A stretch of 64,000 bases of DNA from Ptiloglossa arizonensis. Lineage: Eukaryota; Arthropoda; Insecta; Hymenoptera; Colletidae. Position numbers and translations under genes: made by a program. Where the stretch lies: NCBI RefSeq assembly GCF_051014685.1, contig NC_135049.1:32319531-32383530 (forward strand), given 5' to 3'. The notes beneath the pieces were generated by a model that did not search any database, was not told the origin of the DNA, and saw only the letters and a program-made list of their open reading frames with translations. Below, piece after piece: positions 27,000 through 37,970 of this stretch (its first letter is position 1; each line of letters begins with the position of its first letter).

Positions 27000-27902
27000 A
27001 TGGGCGTGTCGTTTGCAACTAGATCGATGACTCGTCGACCGTCGCGATCCTCACCGAATAATACGATCTTTGCAGAATGCAACGAGAGTTCCTCGCCAGC
27101 GGCGAGCAGGAGACCTAGAAGAAGCAGAACGACTTTTTCGGCGCAACAGTTAGCCGCTTTGGAGAGGGTCTTCGAAAGGACCCACTATCCCGACGCTTTC
27201 GTCCGCGAGGAACTGGCGACCCGAGTGTCCCTGTCGGAAGCCAGGGTTCAGGTAAATCCGAAACAGTTTCGTGGATATCAGCCGCGAAACGTGCACGATC
27301 CTTTCCGAGAAGTCTCGTTCGACTTTGTACGCGTATCTCGTCTCGCGAAAGTTTCTCATTGAACGCGATAACACGAACGTGACTCGTCGCGGCCGTTTGT
27401 TCGTTGTTACGCGTACCTGCGATACGCGGCCGAAGTTGAACGAGAGTTTTTCGTAAAAGACCGGGTGCGCGAAACGAGCGAAGAGACGACGCGAACGTTG
27501 CGACGGAAAAATTCAATTCGGGCAGTTCTCGGATGACAATTGACGCGACGAAAGAAGCCTCGAGGCTTTGACGCGGTAGTGTCTTTTGAAGACGACTTCC
27601 ACTTTGCAAAAGGGGAGGAATGTCCGTCAGAAAAAGTATCGGTGCCGCTGGTGGGCCCAGGTCCACACATGTGTTCCTCGAGATTATGGTGGATAGCGGC
27701 GGAAAGACAGACGAAGACGGCGGGAGGAGAGGAACGACGGAGAGAAGAAGAAAAAAAAAAAAAAGGAAAAAAAAAGGGAGAAACCGAGAAGGAGGGTGGA
27801 GGTCGCGGATAGCTAGGCAGAAAATCGGAGGAGACAGGTTGTCAGGGCAAGGAGCTATGATTAGCTTGCCGGGATAGCTGCCTCGTTCCAGCAGCAGCAG
27901 TA

Positions 27903-27953
<51 letters not shown>

Positions 27954-28748
27954 GCAGCATCTGTGCTTTGGCATACGGCATACGGGACAGGGTATGGTAC
28001 GATGCGCGGCGGTGTCCAGCACGTGTGTGGTGCGGTCTCTCTCGGCTCTTCTCTGTACAGTTTTCGTTGCTCGTGTCGAGGCATCCGCAACCGCTGCTAG
28101 TGCTGGTGGTGCTCACGCGTCTCCCGCGTCTCCCGCGAATGTCTGTCTATCCGTCTGTCTGCGGGCTGCACGCCTGCCAGGAGCCGTCACGCTGTCCTCC
28201 CGTCTTTGCTCGGCGCATCCCTTCCCGCCACTCGTCTCTTCGTTCCGTCGTCTCTTCCTACCAACGGTCGACCGTGTCTTCGATAAAACGTTCTAACGCC
28301 GAGTCTCTTACCCCACCCTACACTCACCCACCCCCCTCCCCGCCCACAGGTATGGTTTCAGAACAGACGCGCGAAATTTCGTCGGAACGAAAGAAGTTCC
28401 GCTATTAACCGGGGCGTCTCCGCGAGTAGGGAAATGGAATTACCTTTGCGACCCATCAGAGTGACCCACACCCAGGAGAACAACGCGGAAGCGTTGCAGC
28501 CGTCACAAGCGACTCCGTATCCGTACACCGAGTATTGGAGGTCCTCGCAACACTACGCCTCGATGCAAGCGACGACAACCTGCCACGGGTTCATCAACGG
28601 TAACCTCGGTAACGTGAATCTGCCCTCTTACCATCAAACGGAGATTCACGGGGGCCTCGAGGGATCCACGATGAACAGTCTGAACGCGCTCAGGTTCAGA
28701 ACCCATCCGTACGGAACCGCCTATTCCGCTATGCACGCGAGCATGTAA
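27000..28748 (+). CDS. PRRX-type paired-class homeobox transcription factor
   Basis: The exons are 27000-27251 and 28350-28748, joined in phase 0 (GTTCAG/GTAAAT donor, CCCACAG acceptor). The joined frame gives 216 residues. The homeodomain spans about residues 39-98: [17 protein letters not shown], then [16 protein letters not shown], then [15 protein letters not shown]. The intron sits between homeodomain positions 46 and 47, the usual place in paired-class genes, and residue 50 is Gln. The motif set is closest to vertebrate PRRX1/2 and Drosophila CG9876, which are nuclear DNA-binding regulators. The C-terminus ([12 protein letters not shown]) is a weak relic of an OAR motif. The start is uncertain: the ATG at 27000 is open, but TTTGCAG at 27069-27075 could be a phase-1 acceptor from an upstream exon. 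The intron carries GGC and A-rich repeats. Confidence 0.85.
27903..27955 (+). repeat. (GGC)n repeat in the homeobox-gene intron
   Basis: About 17 GGC units with two GGT interruptions, following a short CAG/TAG run at 27889-27902. It lies inside intron 27252-28349 on the sense strand. The same intron has an A/G-rich tract at 27745-27795. Confidence 0.9.
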
Positions 28749-29429
28749 CATCGTCTCTGAGAAAAGGAAGAAACGCGATACACTTTTATGCTTATCGGTA
28801 ATCCTATGGGCAGTTCGTCTCCACCGACAACCGTTCGTCGAATACCAAAGCTTTTATTCTATCACGTAAGATAATTCGAGAATCCCCTTTAAACGACGAA
28901 GCGAAAAGTAACGAAACGTGGTCGCACGCGGTTAGAAGATACTTAGCGTTTAAGCACAAATACAGGGTAAAGAAAGTAACGCGTAATGTTATTTTGTAGA
29001 ATCGATGTAGCTTAATAAATGATAAAAATGGTAAATATATTATGTTATCGATACACGAGATATATACAGTAATCGATATTCTAGTCTACAAAGCTACGAC
29101 ATTATATGCGTGTAGATTAATAGTAAAAAAAAGGAAGATGTATATAAATACAAACATTGAATTACGGAAGAACGGGACGTTTACTTGTTGCGGCAAGTAA
29201 CATCTAAAATTACAGTCGTAAAACAGGTGATTACTTGTACACGTATAGTACATTGGCGGCGAACATTGGCACAAAATTAGAATACGAATTTTCTAGACAT
29301 ATTGGTCGCATCCGTGTCCGTTATAGTACTAGACGAACTACAACCACGTAAAAAGTTTCCAAAAATCTGTTCTTTTGTACGTTATTCGTTCGTCCAAAAA
29401 TTCTCAAATATACAAATACGTCCTTAGTA
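28749..29429. other. 3' regions of the converging homeobox gene and DUSP12
   Basis: This 681-bp stretch between two stop codons holds the 3' untranslated regions. Composition shifts here from CpG-rich to AT-rich. The plus-strand poly(A) signal is at 29014-29019. No open frame of interest was seen. Confidence 0.7.
29014..29019 (+). terminator. Poly(A) signal AATAAA of the homeobox gene
   Basis: An AATAAA hexamer 265 nt after the stop codon, followed by AT-rich sequence. It is the first canonical signal downstream of 28748. Confidence 0.6.
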
Positions 29430-30473
29430 CTATACAGTTACTTGTACATTTTGTACGGCGTTGCTCCAGTCCACTTTGGAAGGAACTAAATAAAATGCAG
29501 GCGCTATTTTGCTGCCACACGGACACTGACTGCCTGCTATCCAACTAAAAGAACCCAGTTTGGTACTGCATTTCGGACAATTCAACTTTCCCTCGACGTT
29601 ATGCGTTATATCGGGCATCCAAGCCAATGGCTCCACGAATAATATTTTGGTACAAAATTCTATGGGTTGTGGCTCTTCTTTCTTCTGCGGTTCCACTGGC
29701 TCGTTCGCAGGTTTCGATTGCTTAGACGTTCGTTTTGTACTTATATGCCTCCAAATTTGTTTTTCCTTCGGCATATGCGGTAAAATGTTACTAGCACTAG
29801 CCACGATTCTCCGACATTTTTTACAGCGGTAGACCGTTGGCTCTGGACGTACCGTGGTAAGAGCCGGATCCGGTTTTATCAGTCCCGTACAGTTTTGCGG
29901 TAAAATTTTCGCTTTTCGAACTTTGTCCGCAGCAATTTGCAACTTGTACATCTTAAATTGAACGCTAGTATTGTCTATTCCGAAACTCATTTCCTCGTAA
30001 AGTTTCAACTGAGCTATAAATCCGGCATTGGGCCCGACGAACCGTCTCTTCTCTTTCACAATCTGAAACGTGTCGGAGAATCTTTTCCCATATTTTTTCA
30101 TCAAATATGCGATTACCAATGTGACCGATCTCGAAACACCGAAATAACAATGCACCAATATTCTGTCGTTCGACTCTAGAGCATGATCTATGAACTCGTA
30201 CGAGTCTCCAAAGTGAGTTAAAAGATCCTCGCGCGGCATGTCGGTAACTTGTATGTATTTTATAGTCAAATTTGGTAAAAGCTCTTGGATCTTCCGGGGT
30301 AACGGACAAGAATCCACCGTAAGTATATAGTTTATTTTCGCTTCTTTCAACCACTCGATATCCGTAGCGGCTGTGAGATTTCCAAGAAATAAACCAGGAA
30401 TAATTTCGTCGTAACTAGAAGGGCCGGCGTCGAAATCTTCTCTGAATAATTTGTTCGCAGCATCTTGCGCCAT
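29430..30473 (-). CDS. DUSP12: Dual-specificity phosphatase 12 (Yvh1 orthologue)
   Basis: One coding exon of 347 residues, starting at the ATG at 30473. A TTTATTTCAG acceptor lies 10 nt upstream, so the start codon is in the second exon of the mRNA; a possible donor for a 5'-UTR exon (GCCAG/GTAATA) is near 30764. The N-terminal half is a dual-specificity phosphatase domain with the signature HCYFGVSRS at residues 108-116 (catalytic Cys109, binding-loop Arg115). The C-terminal half is the Cys-rich zinc-binding domain of the family (YRCKKCRR, later CPKC and CPCGSK). Length and order match human DUSP12 (340 aa) and yeast Yvh1, which act in late maturation of the 60S ribosomal subunit, notably release of Mrt4 so that the P-stalk can assemble. 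It is divergent from SURF4. Confidence 0.95.
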   Translation of the reverse strand: MAQDAANKLFREDFDAGPSSYDEIIPGLFLGNLTAATDIEWLKEAKINYILTVDSCPLPRKIQELLPNLTIKYIQVTDMPREDLLTHFGDSYEFIDHALESNDRILVHCYFGVSRSVTLVIAYLMKKYGKRFSDTFQIVKEKRRFVGPNAGFIAQLKLYEEMSFGIDNTSVQFKMYKLQIAADKVRKAKILPQNCTGLIKPDPALTTVRPEPTVYRCKKCRRIVASASNILPHMPKEKQIWRHISTKRTSKQSKPANEPVEPQKKEEPQPIEFCTKILFVEPLAWMPDITHNVEGKLNCPKCSTKLGSFSWIAGSQCPCGSKIAPAFYLVPSKVDWSNAVQNVQVTV

Positions 30474-31223
30474 GTCGATTATTCTGAAATAAAAAATTAA
30501 GCTACGGCACGCGTTCTTCGTTGTAATTCGTTTTGTTTCCTTTATTAGGATACAAAATACGCGCAAGTATTGAATTAAATTTCTATGTAATTTTACTAAA
30601 AGAACAAAATTTCTTATACGACCTAATAAATATTAAATAAAACATAAAACATAAACTTGCCAAATAAAAAGATTGCTCCTTGCACGATAGAACGTTGGAC
30701 ATCCAAAATTTGCCAGTCTATTTACATGTCATGCTTTAAGTGCAAATTAAATTGTTTATTACCTGGCTTAAGCGTATAGCGAATAATTAAAGTATGTCGA
30801 ATCATGAAACTAATTATGCTATGAATTTTGTTTAATAAAAGAACCTAAACAATAATGTTTTTCGTACAAAATTTACTTTTCCTTTCTTACAATACGAAAA
30901 GTTTTTGTTGCGATAAACGCTATTTACTTGAAGAACGAACAATCAACGGGTTTCAAACTTTCACCGTTTCACGCATCTTACACGCGCTTTGTTACATCCT
31001 CAACGTGAACATCTATTTTTTATTCTTAGAAAACACAAAACAACGAAAAAGACAAAATTTTATGTTCATGAAAGAGGACTCGAGAGTAAACTTTTAATTG
31101 TTATCCGTTGGTGCCATCTAACAGTGATGAAAAAAAACTATTCCTTTACAAACTTGGACATTGAGCCACCGAGGGCACTACCTGTACTACAAAATTATCT
31201 TCGAGAGTAGTTCGCTATACTCG

Positions 31224-31237
31224 CCATTAGATGGCTG
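31224..31237 (+). promoter_or_regulatory. CTCF-like motif (best of three in this region)
   Basis: CCATTAGATGGCTG fits the CTCF consensus CCASYAGRKGGCRS at 12 of 14 positions. Two further elements with the same AGATGG core lie on the other strand at 31112-31122 (reverse complement TTAGATGGCAC) and 31617-31630 (reverse complement CGCTAGATGGTG). Binding is inferred from the motif only. Confidence 0.45.
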
Positions 31238-32116
31238 TACTATCTTTCAATTGTTGTCCATTTTCCTTCTAAATAGATTATCAACCCAAAGATTGAACTA
31301 TTATTTCTCAAATATACATATTTCATTGTGCTTCGAGAATAAATTTCGTTACGTGTAATCCCGGCATGGTAATCGCTACAAAATAAAAACTCTGAACAGC
31401 TCCAACGATATTTTAACTTTATAATAGGTTATCGATTCAATGAACAAATTATTATGAACTGCATACAGCATTTTAAAAATAAATTACGATACATGTAAAC
31501 AACACTTTGCATATTCTGTTTGAACAACATATACACAAATGTATTAAAATGCAATAATACGTGTTCAATAAATAATAAGCTGTTCATCGGATTGAAATCA
31601 ATTACAAAGTTTATATAACACCATCTAGCGTTTTATCCGTGCAACACTAGAAGCGTACCGCGAACACGAAGGAGAAGCGAGACTTGGTGACATTCTCTTC
31701 GCGCGACACTAATTCGTGTCACCGATTACATTTTACTTCAAAATACGCGTTGCACTCGGAAAAATTGTATTTCATAAGACAAAGTACTTGTCTCAACGTA
31801 CTACAGTATTTATTGACTAGCCGTGCCGTTCATCGAAGAAAAGCACTTGGACAAATTTTGTTATACGATTTCATTGATTTGAACTATTTATTAAAGATTA
31901 TCTTTAGCGATAATGATAAAACTGAGGACATTTCTATGGTAAATTATATTACTGAAAGCTAAACCGTGTTGATAAAAGGAACAAAGAAAAATTGAAACGA
32001 AGAATAATTCGAGGGAGATAAATTTCGCAACAATTAAGGAAGTAAAGTAATTCAAACGATGAACCCATCTTTATACTTTCGAAAACATAGCGGAATTAGT
32101 TGTTCGACCACGTACG

Positions 32117-32127
32117 CCGGAAGTGAC
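32117..32127 (+). promoter_or_regulatory. ETS/GABP-like site in the SURF4 promoter
   Basis: CCGGAAGTGAC, a strong match to the ETS-family core, lies 224 nt upstream of the SURF4 ATG and is followed by CpG-rich sequence and a pyrimidine-rich stretch. Such sites are common at promoters of housekeeping genes. Confidence 0.45.
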
Positions 32128-32350
32128 GCGACCTCGATCTCCACATCACTCCGAAGAGTCGCTAGAATATCGCTCGCACAGTCGTGCCAAGCTACTGTGC
32201 CTGCCTGTTCCGTGTTTCTCCGATTTTCTCCCTCTCTCCCGCTCCTTTCACCTGTCTCTGTTGTTCTCTTTTCTGCGGTACCACTTGCGTGCGCGCACGT
32301 GTGTATACGTGAGTGTATGGGTTATTTTTTTGATTTTTGAATAAAACAAG

Positions 32351-33958
<1,608 letters not shown>

Positions 33959-34723
33959 ACGTCATGGTGTCACCTGAATACACATCATTACATTTTCATG
34001 ATCACTAAGTAAAAACAGTCTCCCATTCCTGTTCCTTTCTATGCTCAATCGAGTTTACAATATGTTTACAATATGTTGAATGAAAAGCTGTAGCATGCAC
34101 TAATTTTGAATTGATCGATGTGGGTACAGGCATTATTGAAGTATTGTTTAAAATGTGTACTTTAAGATGTCATAAATTAAAATACATGGAATTATAGAGA
34201 AAAATACAAGCAACTTCAGGATAGTAATATTAAGATGTAAACAAAAAGAAGACAACACCAAGACTAATTTATATTATGAATAACAGCATTGTACATATGA
34301 CACTGCGTTTATCAAGGGAAACAAAATATATTTTTTCTGTGTGTTTTTAATATGTCAACGTGTTCTTCCATAGAACTACAGTTACAGTACTTATTAAATT
34401 TATAGAAGATAGAACAATGAAAATATCAAGTTTTCAAGATTTTTATGCTATTAAATTATTGTAAATAAATATTCCATTTCAGATTTTTTCATTCATAATT
34501 ATTTCTACAATCATTATTCGTCTAAATAATTATTGATAATTACCAAAATTAGATTCTTCCAATAAGTTTTGCTAAAATAAACTGATCTCAAAATAGCCTG
34601 TGGATGAACTTACTTGATCAAAACGGTAAATGGCTAGCTAGAGCTACTTATTATTACATTCTGCCATTCGCTATCGTCTTAAAATATTAAAAATTGATTC
34701 TAAACAAATCATTTTCAATAAAC
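33959..34723 (+). other. SURF4 3'-UTR and spacer before the SMYD3-like gene
   Basis: AT-rich sequence without a credible open frame. An AATAAA at 34464-34469 is a reasonable end for SURF4 transcripts, leaving about 250 bp for the promoter of the next gene. Confidence 0.6.
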
Positions 34724-36999
34724 ATGAGAATACAAAATGGATATAAACGACTGCCCGTCGCTACAGGGACTACTATTTTAACTGCGAAACCTTTTGCTTA
34801 CGTTTTACGATCTGTATATCGCAATGAAAGATGTGACCATTGTTTGCAAAGGTAAATTGCAATTAAACAAACTTCGTTTATTTATAAGTGTACGCTTTAT
34901 ATTATTCCCCTTTGCTTCGTCTGCTATTTCTGCTAATTTTTATTTATTAAATAAATTTTTAAGCTTTTTAATATCTATTATCAATACGGTTTTTCGTTTT
35001 TTAATTAATTAAACAAAAACGAAATATTAGTACGAAAATATTTAATCAGCATCAATTTAGGTTATCTTCTTAAACCGATCATTTCCTATACTCTCATTTC
35101 TATTACTGTTTGTAACTTGTAATTACTTGCTCATATCGAAATTAAACTTTTTTAATAAATAAAACTTTCGTTAAAGATGAGTATAAGTGGAAATCCTATA
35201 AAAAAAGGAATTACTATATTTACTGCTAAACCATTCGCTTATATTCTTAACTCAAAATACAGAACTGATCTGTGCGATTATTGTTTAAAGAGGTATAATT
35301 TGATAATTCACAAAAAATTAGAAAATCATCAGATCTTGGATGCATTTTTATACATTTTCGTCATTTACTTAAATCTATTTTACTATTTAATAAGGTTATA
35401 ATACTGATATGAACTACATATCTCAAAAGGACATATAGTTTGGGCTTTATTTATTTTAGTGGGAAACTTTTAAAATGCTCCGCCTGTCAGTGTGTTTATT
35501 ATTGTAATCGATCTTGTCAGCAAGGTGCCTGGTCTATACACAATACAGAATGTGCAAATTTGAAAAGGGTTTCGCCAAAAGTTGTTCCAGATGTTGCACG
35601 ACTTATGGCTCGTATAATTATAAAACTGAATCAAGGTGGAGGTGAAGAAATAGGATATTACAGTGACACAAATTACAGAAAGTTTAAAGATTTGATGTCT
35701 CGTAAGTGTTCTGTAACAGTTGAAAAGGTAACAAATATCTCTTTTACACTGTTTAATATATGGTCTTTAATTTATTACTCCATTAGATTATTCCGATATA
35801 AAAAAGGATGAGAAGAAAATGGAACATTTTATGTGCCTGTGTAGTGTTTTATTTGGATTCCTTGGAGATATACCTATGCCAAATTCTGCTGAATTAATGG
35901 GCATTTATGGCAGAATATGTATTAACTCTTTTAATATATTTGATTTGGATATGAATAGTATCGGTGTTGGCATCTACTTGGGACCTTCTATTATAGATCA
36001 TAGTTGTGCGCCAAATGCTGTAGCTACTTTTGAAGGTATTACTATAATTATCAGAACAATAGAAGATCTTCCTTGTCTAGATTGGTCCCAGGCAAGTTTT
36101 TTTATGTTTTTATGCTGAGTAATAATGACAAAATTTTGTTAAAAAGAAGCTGTAAAAAGTGCAATATTATAATTGTAACTATGCACATGTAGATAAGAAT
36201 ATCGTATATTGACATCCTTAAAACAACAAAGGATCGGCGTGCAGAATTACAAAGTTCGTATTATTTTTGGTGTACGTGCAAAAGATGTGAACAACCAGAC
36301 ATAATGGCAGAAGCTGTAAAATGTCCAAATAAATCTTGTACATATCCTTGTTCTTCTGATACAAGCATATGTCAAAAATGTCACACACAGTTCTCTGAAA
36401 AATTCAAAGAAACCTTTGATGAAGTATCTGATTTTACTGCACATCATTTACAAAATATGAAGAATATGGCTTGTATCCTTTTTAATAATAACATTGGATA
36501 ATTGAATTAGGAATTACACACAATATAGGCGTAATTTCCTTATTAGAAAACTTAGATCTAGATGTAAGCAAGATGTGCCTAAAAAAACAAGAGGGTACTT
36601 TACATCCTCTTAATGTATTACATGTACAAACTTTACAAAGTGCTTTTGACTCAGCTGTAAGTTTACAACATTGGGAAGAAGCAGAATCCTATGCGAGAAG
36701 ACTTATTAATGGCTATTTGTAAGAAGACTTTTTTAATATATTATTTTATTTCTTAATAAATTAAAGATAATATCCAATTTCTATGTTTCAGAGTATATTA
36801 CGGAGAGATTCATCCACTGACTGGAATATTATACCTTATGATAGGAAAAATTCAATTATATCTAGAAAAACCAAAACAGGCCCTTGAATCATTAAAAAAA
36901 GCAAGTTTAGTGCTAACAGTAACACATGGAGACAAACATACTTTAATACGAGAAAATTTGAAACCGCTTCTTCATCAAGCCACTATGGAAGGACTTTAA
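34724..36999 (+). CDS. SMYD3: SMYD3-like SET and MYND domain lysine methyltransferase (isoform from first exon A)
   Basis: Exons 34724-34851, 35460-35701, 35787-36091, 36193-36472, 36529-36718 and 36792-36999 give 450 residues (human SMYD3 is 428). The split SET domain starts with TAKPFAYVLRS. The MYND zinc finger has CDHC (37-40), CSAC, CNRSC and HNTEC. The core SET motif DHSCAPNA follows, then ISYIDIL and the post-SET cysteines (YYFWCTCKRC). A helical TPR-like C-terminal domain carries GEIHPLTG and VTHGDKHTL. The family methylates lysines of cytoplasmic kinases and histones. All junction phases agree (2, 1, 0, 1, 2). Oddities are a GC-AG intron (36092-36192), a 56-nt intron (36473-36528) and a second alternative first exon at 35177, listed separately. 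Confidence 0.92.
35177..35292 (+). CDS. SMYD3: Alternative first coding exon B of the SMYD3-like gene
   Basis: This ATG-initiated 116-nt exon ends AAG AG/GTATAA, in the same phase (2) as exon A at 34724-34851. Its peptide (GITIFTAKPFAYILNSKYR, then CDYCLK) parallels exon A (GTTILTAKPFAYVLRSVYR, then CDHCLQ). It contains the same TAKPFAY block and the same C-x2-C pair of the MYND finger. Both exons can only join exon 2 at 35460, because exon B begins with an in-frame ATG and A followed by B would not keep the fold. The two exons therefore look like a tandem duplication used alternatively, each probably with its own promoter or leader. The TTAAAG just upstream might instead be an acceptor from a non-coding leader exon. 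Confidence 0.8.
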
Positions 37000-37970
37000 T
37001 AAATCGTATTATTTATTAACATGTATCGACAGTTTCTAATTGTAATAATAAAACATCTCAGTATTTAAACTGATATTAAACAGATAGAAGTAATTTCTAA
37101 TTTTTGTTTCAAAAAGTCTATACTTGTTAACTTATACAATTCGTTTTTAGAGAACATGAAAGGATCTTGAAAAGTACCGCTTCGTTACTACCAACTTTAC
37201 AATTTTAGTAAAAAGTTCACATAACGTATTAAAGAAAATAACTATTATCAAAGATTTTTAAATATTCATTCTAACATTTGATAAATGGTAGAGCATTTCG
37301 TAAAATCTAATAGTCTTGTGCACACTATATCACAACAAATGGTTAGGTACCAACATTATAAGGAAAAAATAAGTACAGCTGCTAAGTGACAGCTGGTTAA
37401 GTTTTGTTAGATCGGTTATCTGTTTCGAATAAATTTTTATTTTCCATAGAAAATTTAAAATAACATGTGGTAAGCACTCTTATTATCTTCTATTCTCTTT
37501 ACAATTTATTACGAAAGTGATCAGTGCAGTATGTTCATTTCTGCATAACAATTTTTAAGTGTACCTTGCAATATGATCATAACCAGCATTAGTTACTAAA
37601 GAAACGGTTTCTCTTATTTCATTTATTACGTTAGACGATTAAATTGATCGAATAATATTTTTAATTCTATCATTTTCTAAATACGATCAAATTAAAAAAC
37701 TTGCATGACTTATAGTTTTATTATTTGTTACATTTGTGTTATTACTTAAAAAAAATGAATGAGTGTTTATTTAACATTTTTAATTCTGCAACAATTGTTT
37801 ACTACATGAAATTACTTTATGATATTATACACTTCCATTATATTTCATTCAATCGAAGCAATGGAATTTAATTTCTGCAAATTCTTTCTATTTAGATATT
37901 TGTTTTAATATTATTAAGGAAACAAGTCCTTTCCTAAATTATTATTAACTGAGTTGAAAATACGCAAACA
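37000..37970 (+). other. SMYD3-like 3'-UTR and RABL6 upstream region
   Basis: AT-rich with no credible coding frame. The poly(A) signal of the SMYD3-like gene is at 37047-37052. The remainder must include the promoter and 5'-UTR of RABL6; no TATA box or clear core element is visible. Confidence 0.6.
37047..37052 (+). terminator. Poly(A) signal of the SMYD3-like gene
   Basis: AATAAA 48 nt after the stop codon, the first canonical hexamer downstream. Confidence 0.65.

Larger units (their letters stand above)
30474..32350. other. Divergent DUSP12 / SURF4 intergenic region
   Basis: It holds the 5'-UTR exon(s) of both genes, an intron of DUSP12, AT-rich spacer, three CTCF-like motifs (31.1-31.63 kb) and an ETS-like site near the SURF4 start. 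Open frames such as the one at 31684-31962 lack a good start and any similarity I recognise. I see no further gene. Confidence 0.6.

Noticed and set aside
27115..28116. Long open frame antisense to the homeobox gene (333 codons)
   Set aside because: It is the complement of the homeodomain exon plus intronic GGC and A-rich repeats (poly-Pro and poly-Phe); the plus strand explains the conservation.
29046..29053. TATCGATA, identical to the insect DRE promoter element
   Set aside because: It lies in the 3' region between two convergent genes, with no promoter expected there.
31684..31962. 92-codon open frame upstream of SURF4
   Set aside because: No ATG at its start, no recognisable similarity, and it lies in the shared promoter and leader region.
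35702..35727. Longer version of SMYD3-like exon 2, ending at the GT at 35728
   Set aside because: It ends in phase 0, which does not fit the next exon (needs phase 1). The donor GTAAGT at 35702 fits and restores the conserved DLMSHYSDIKKDEKK region.
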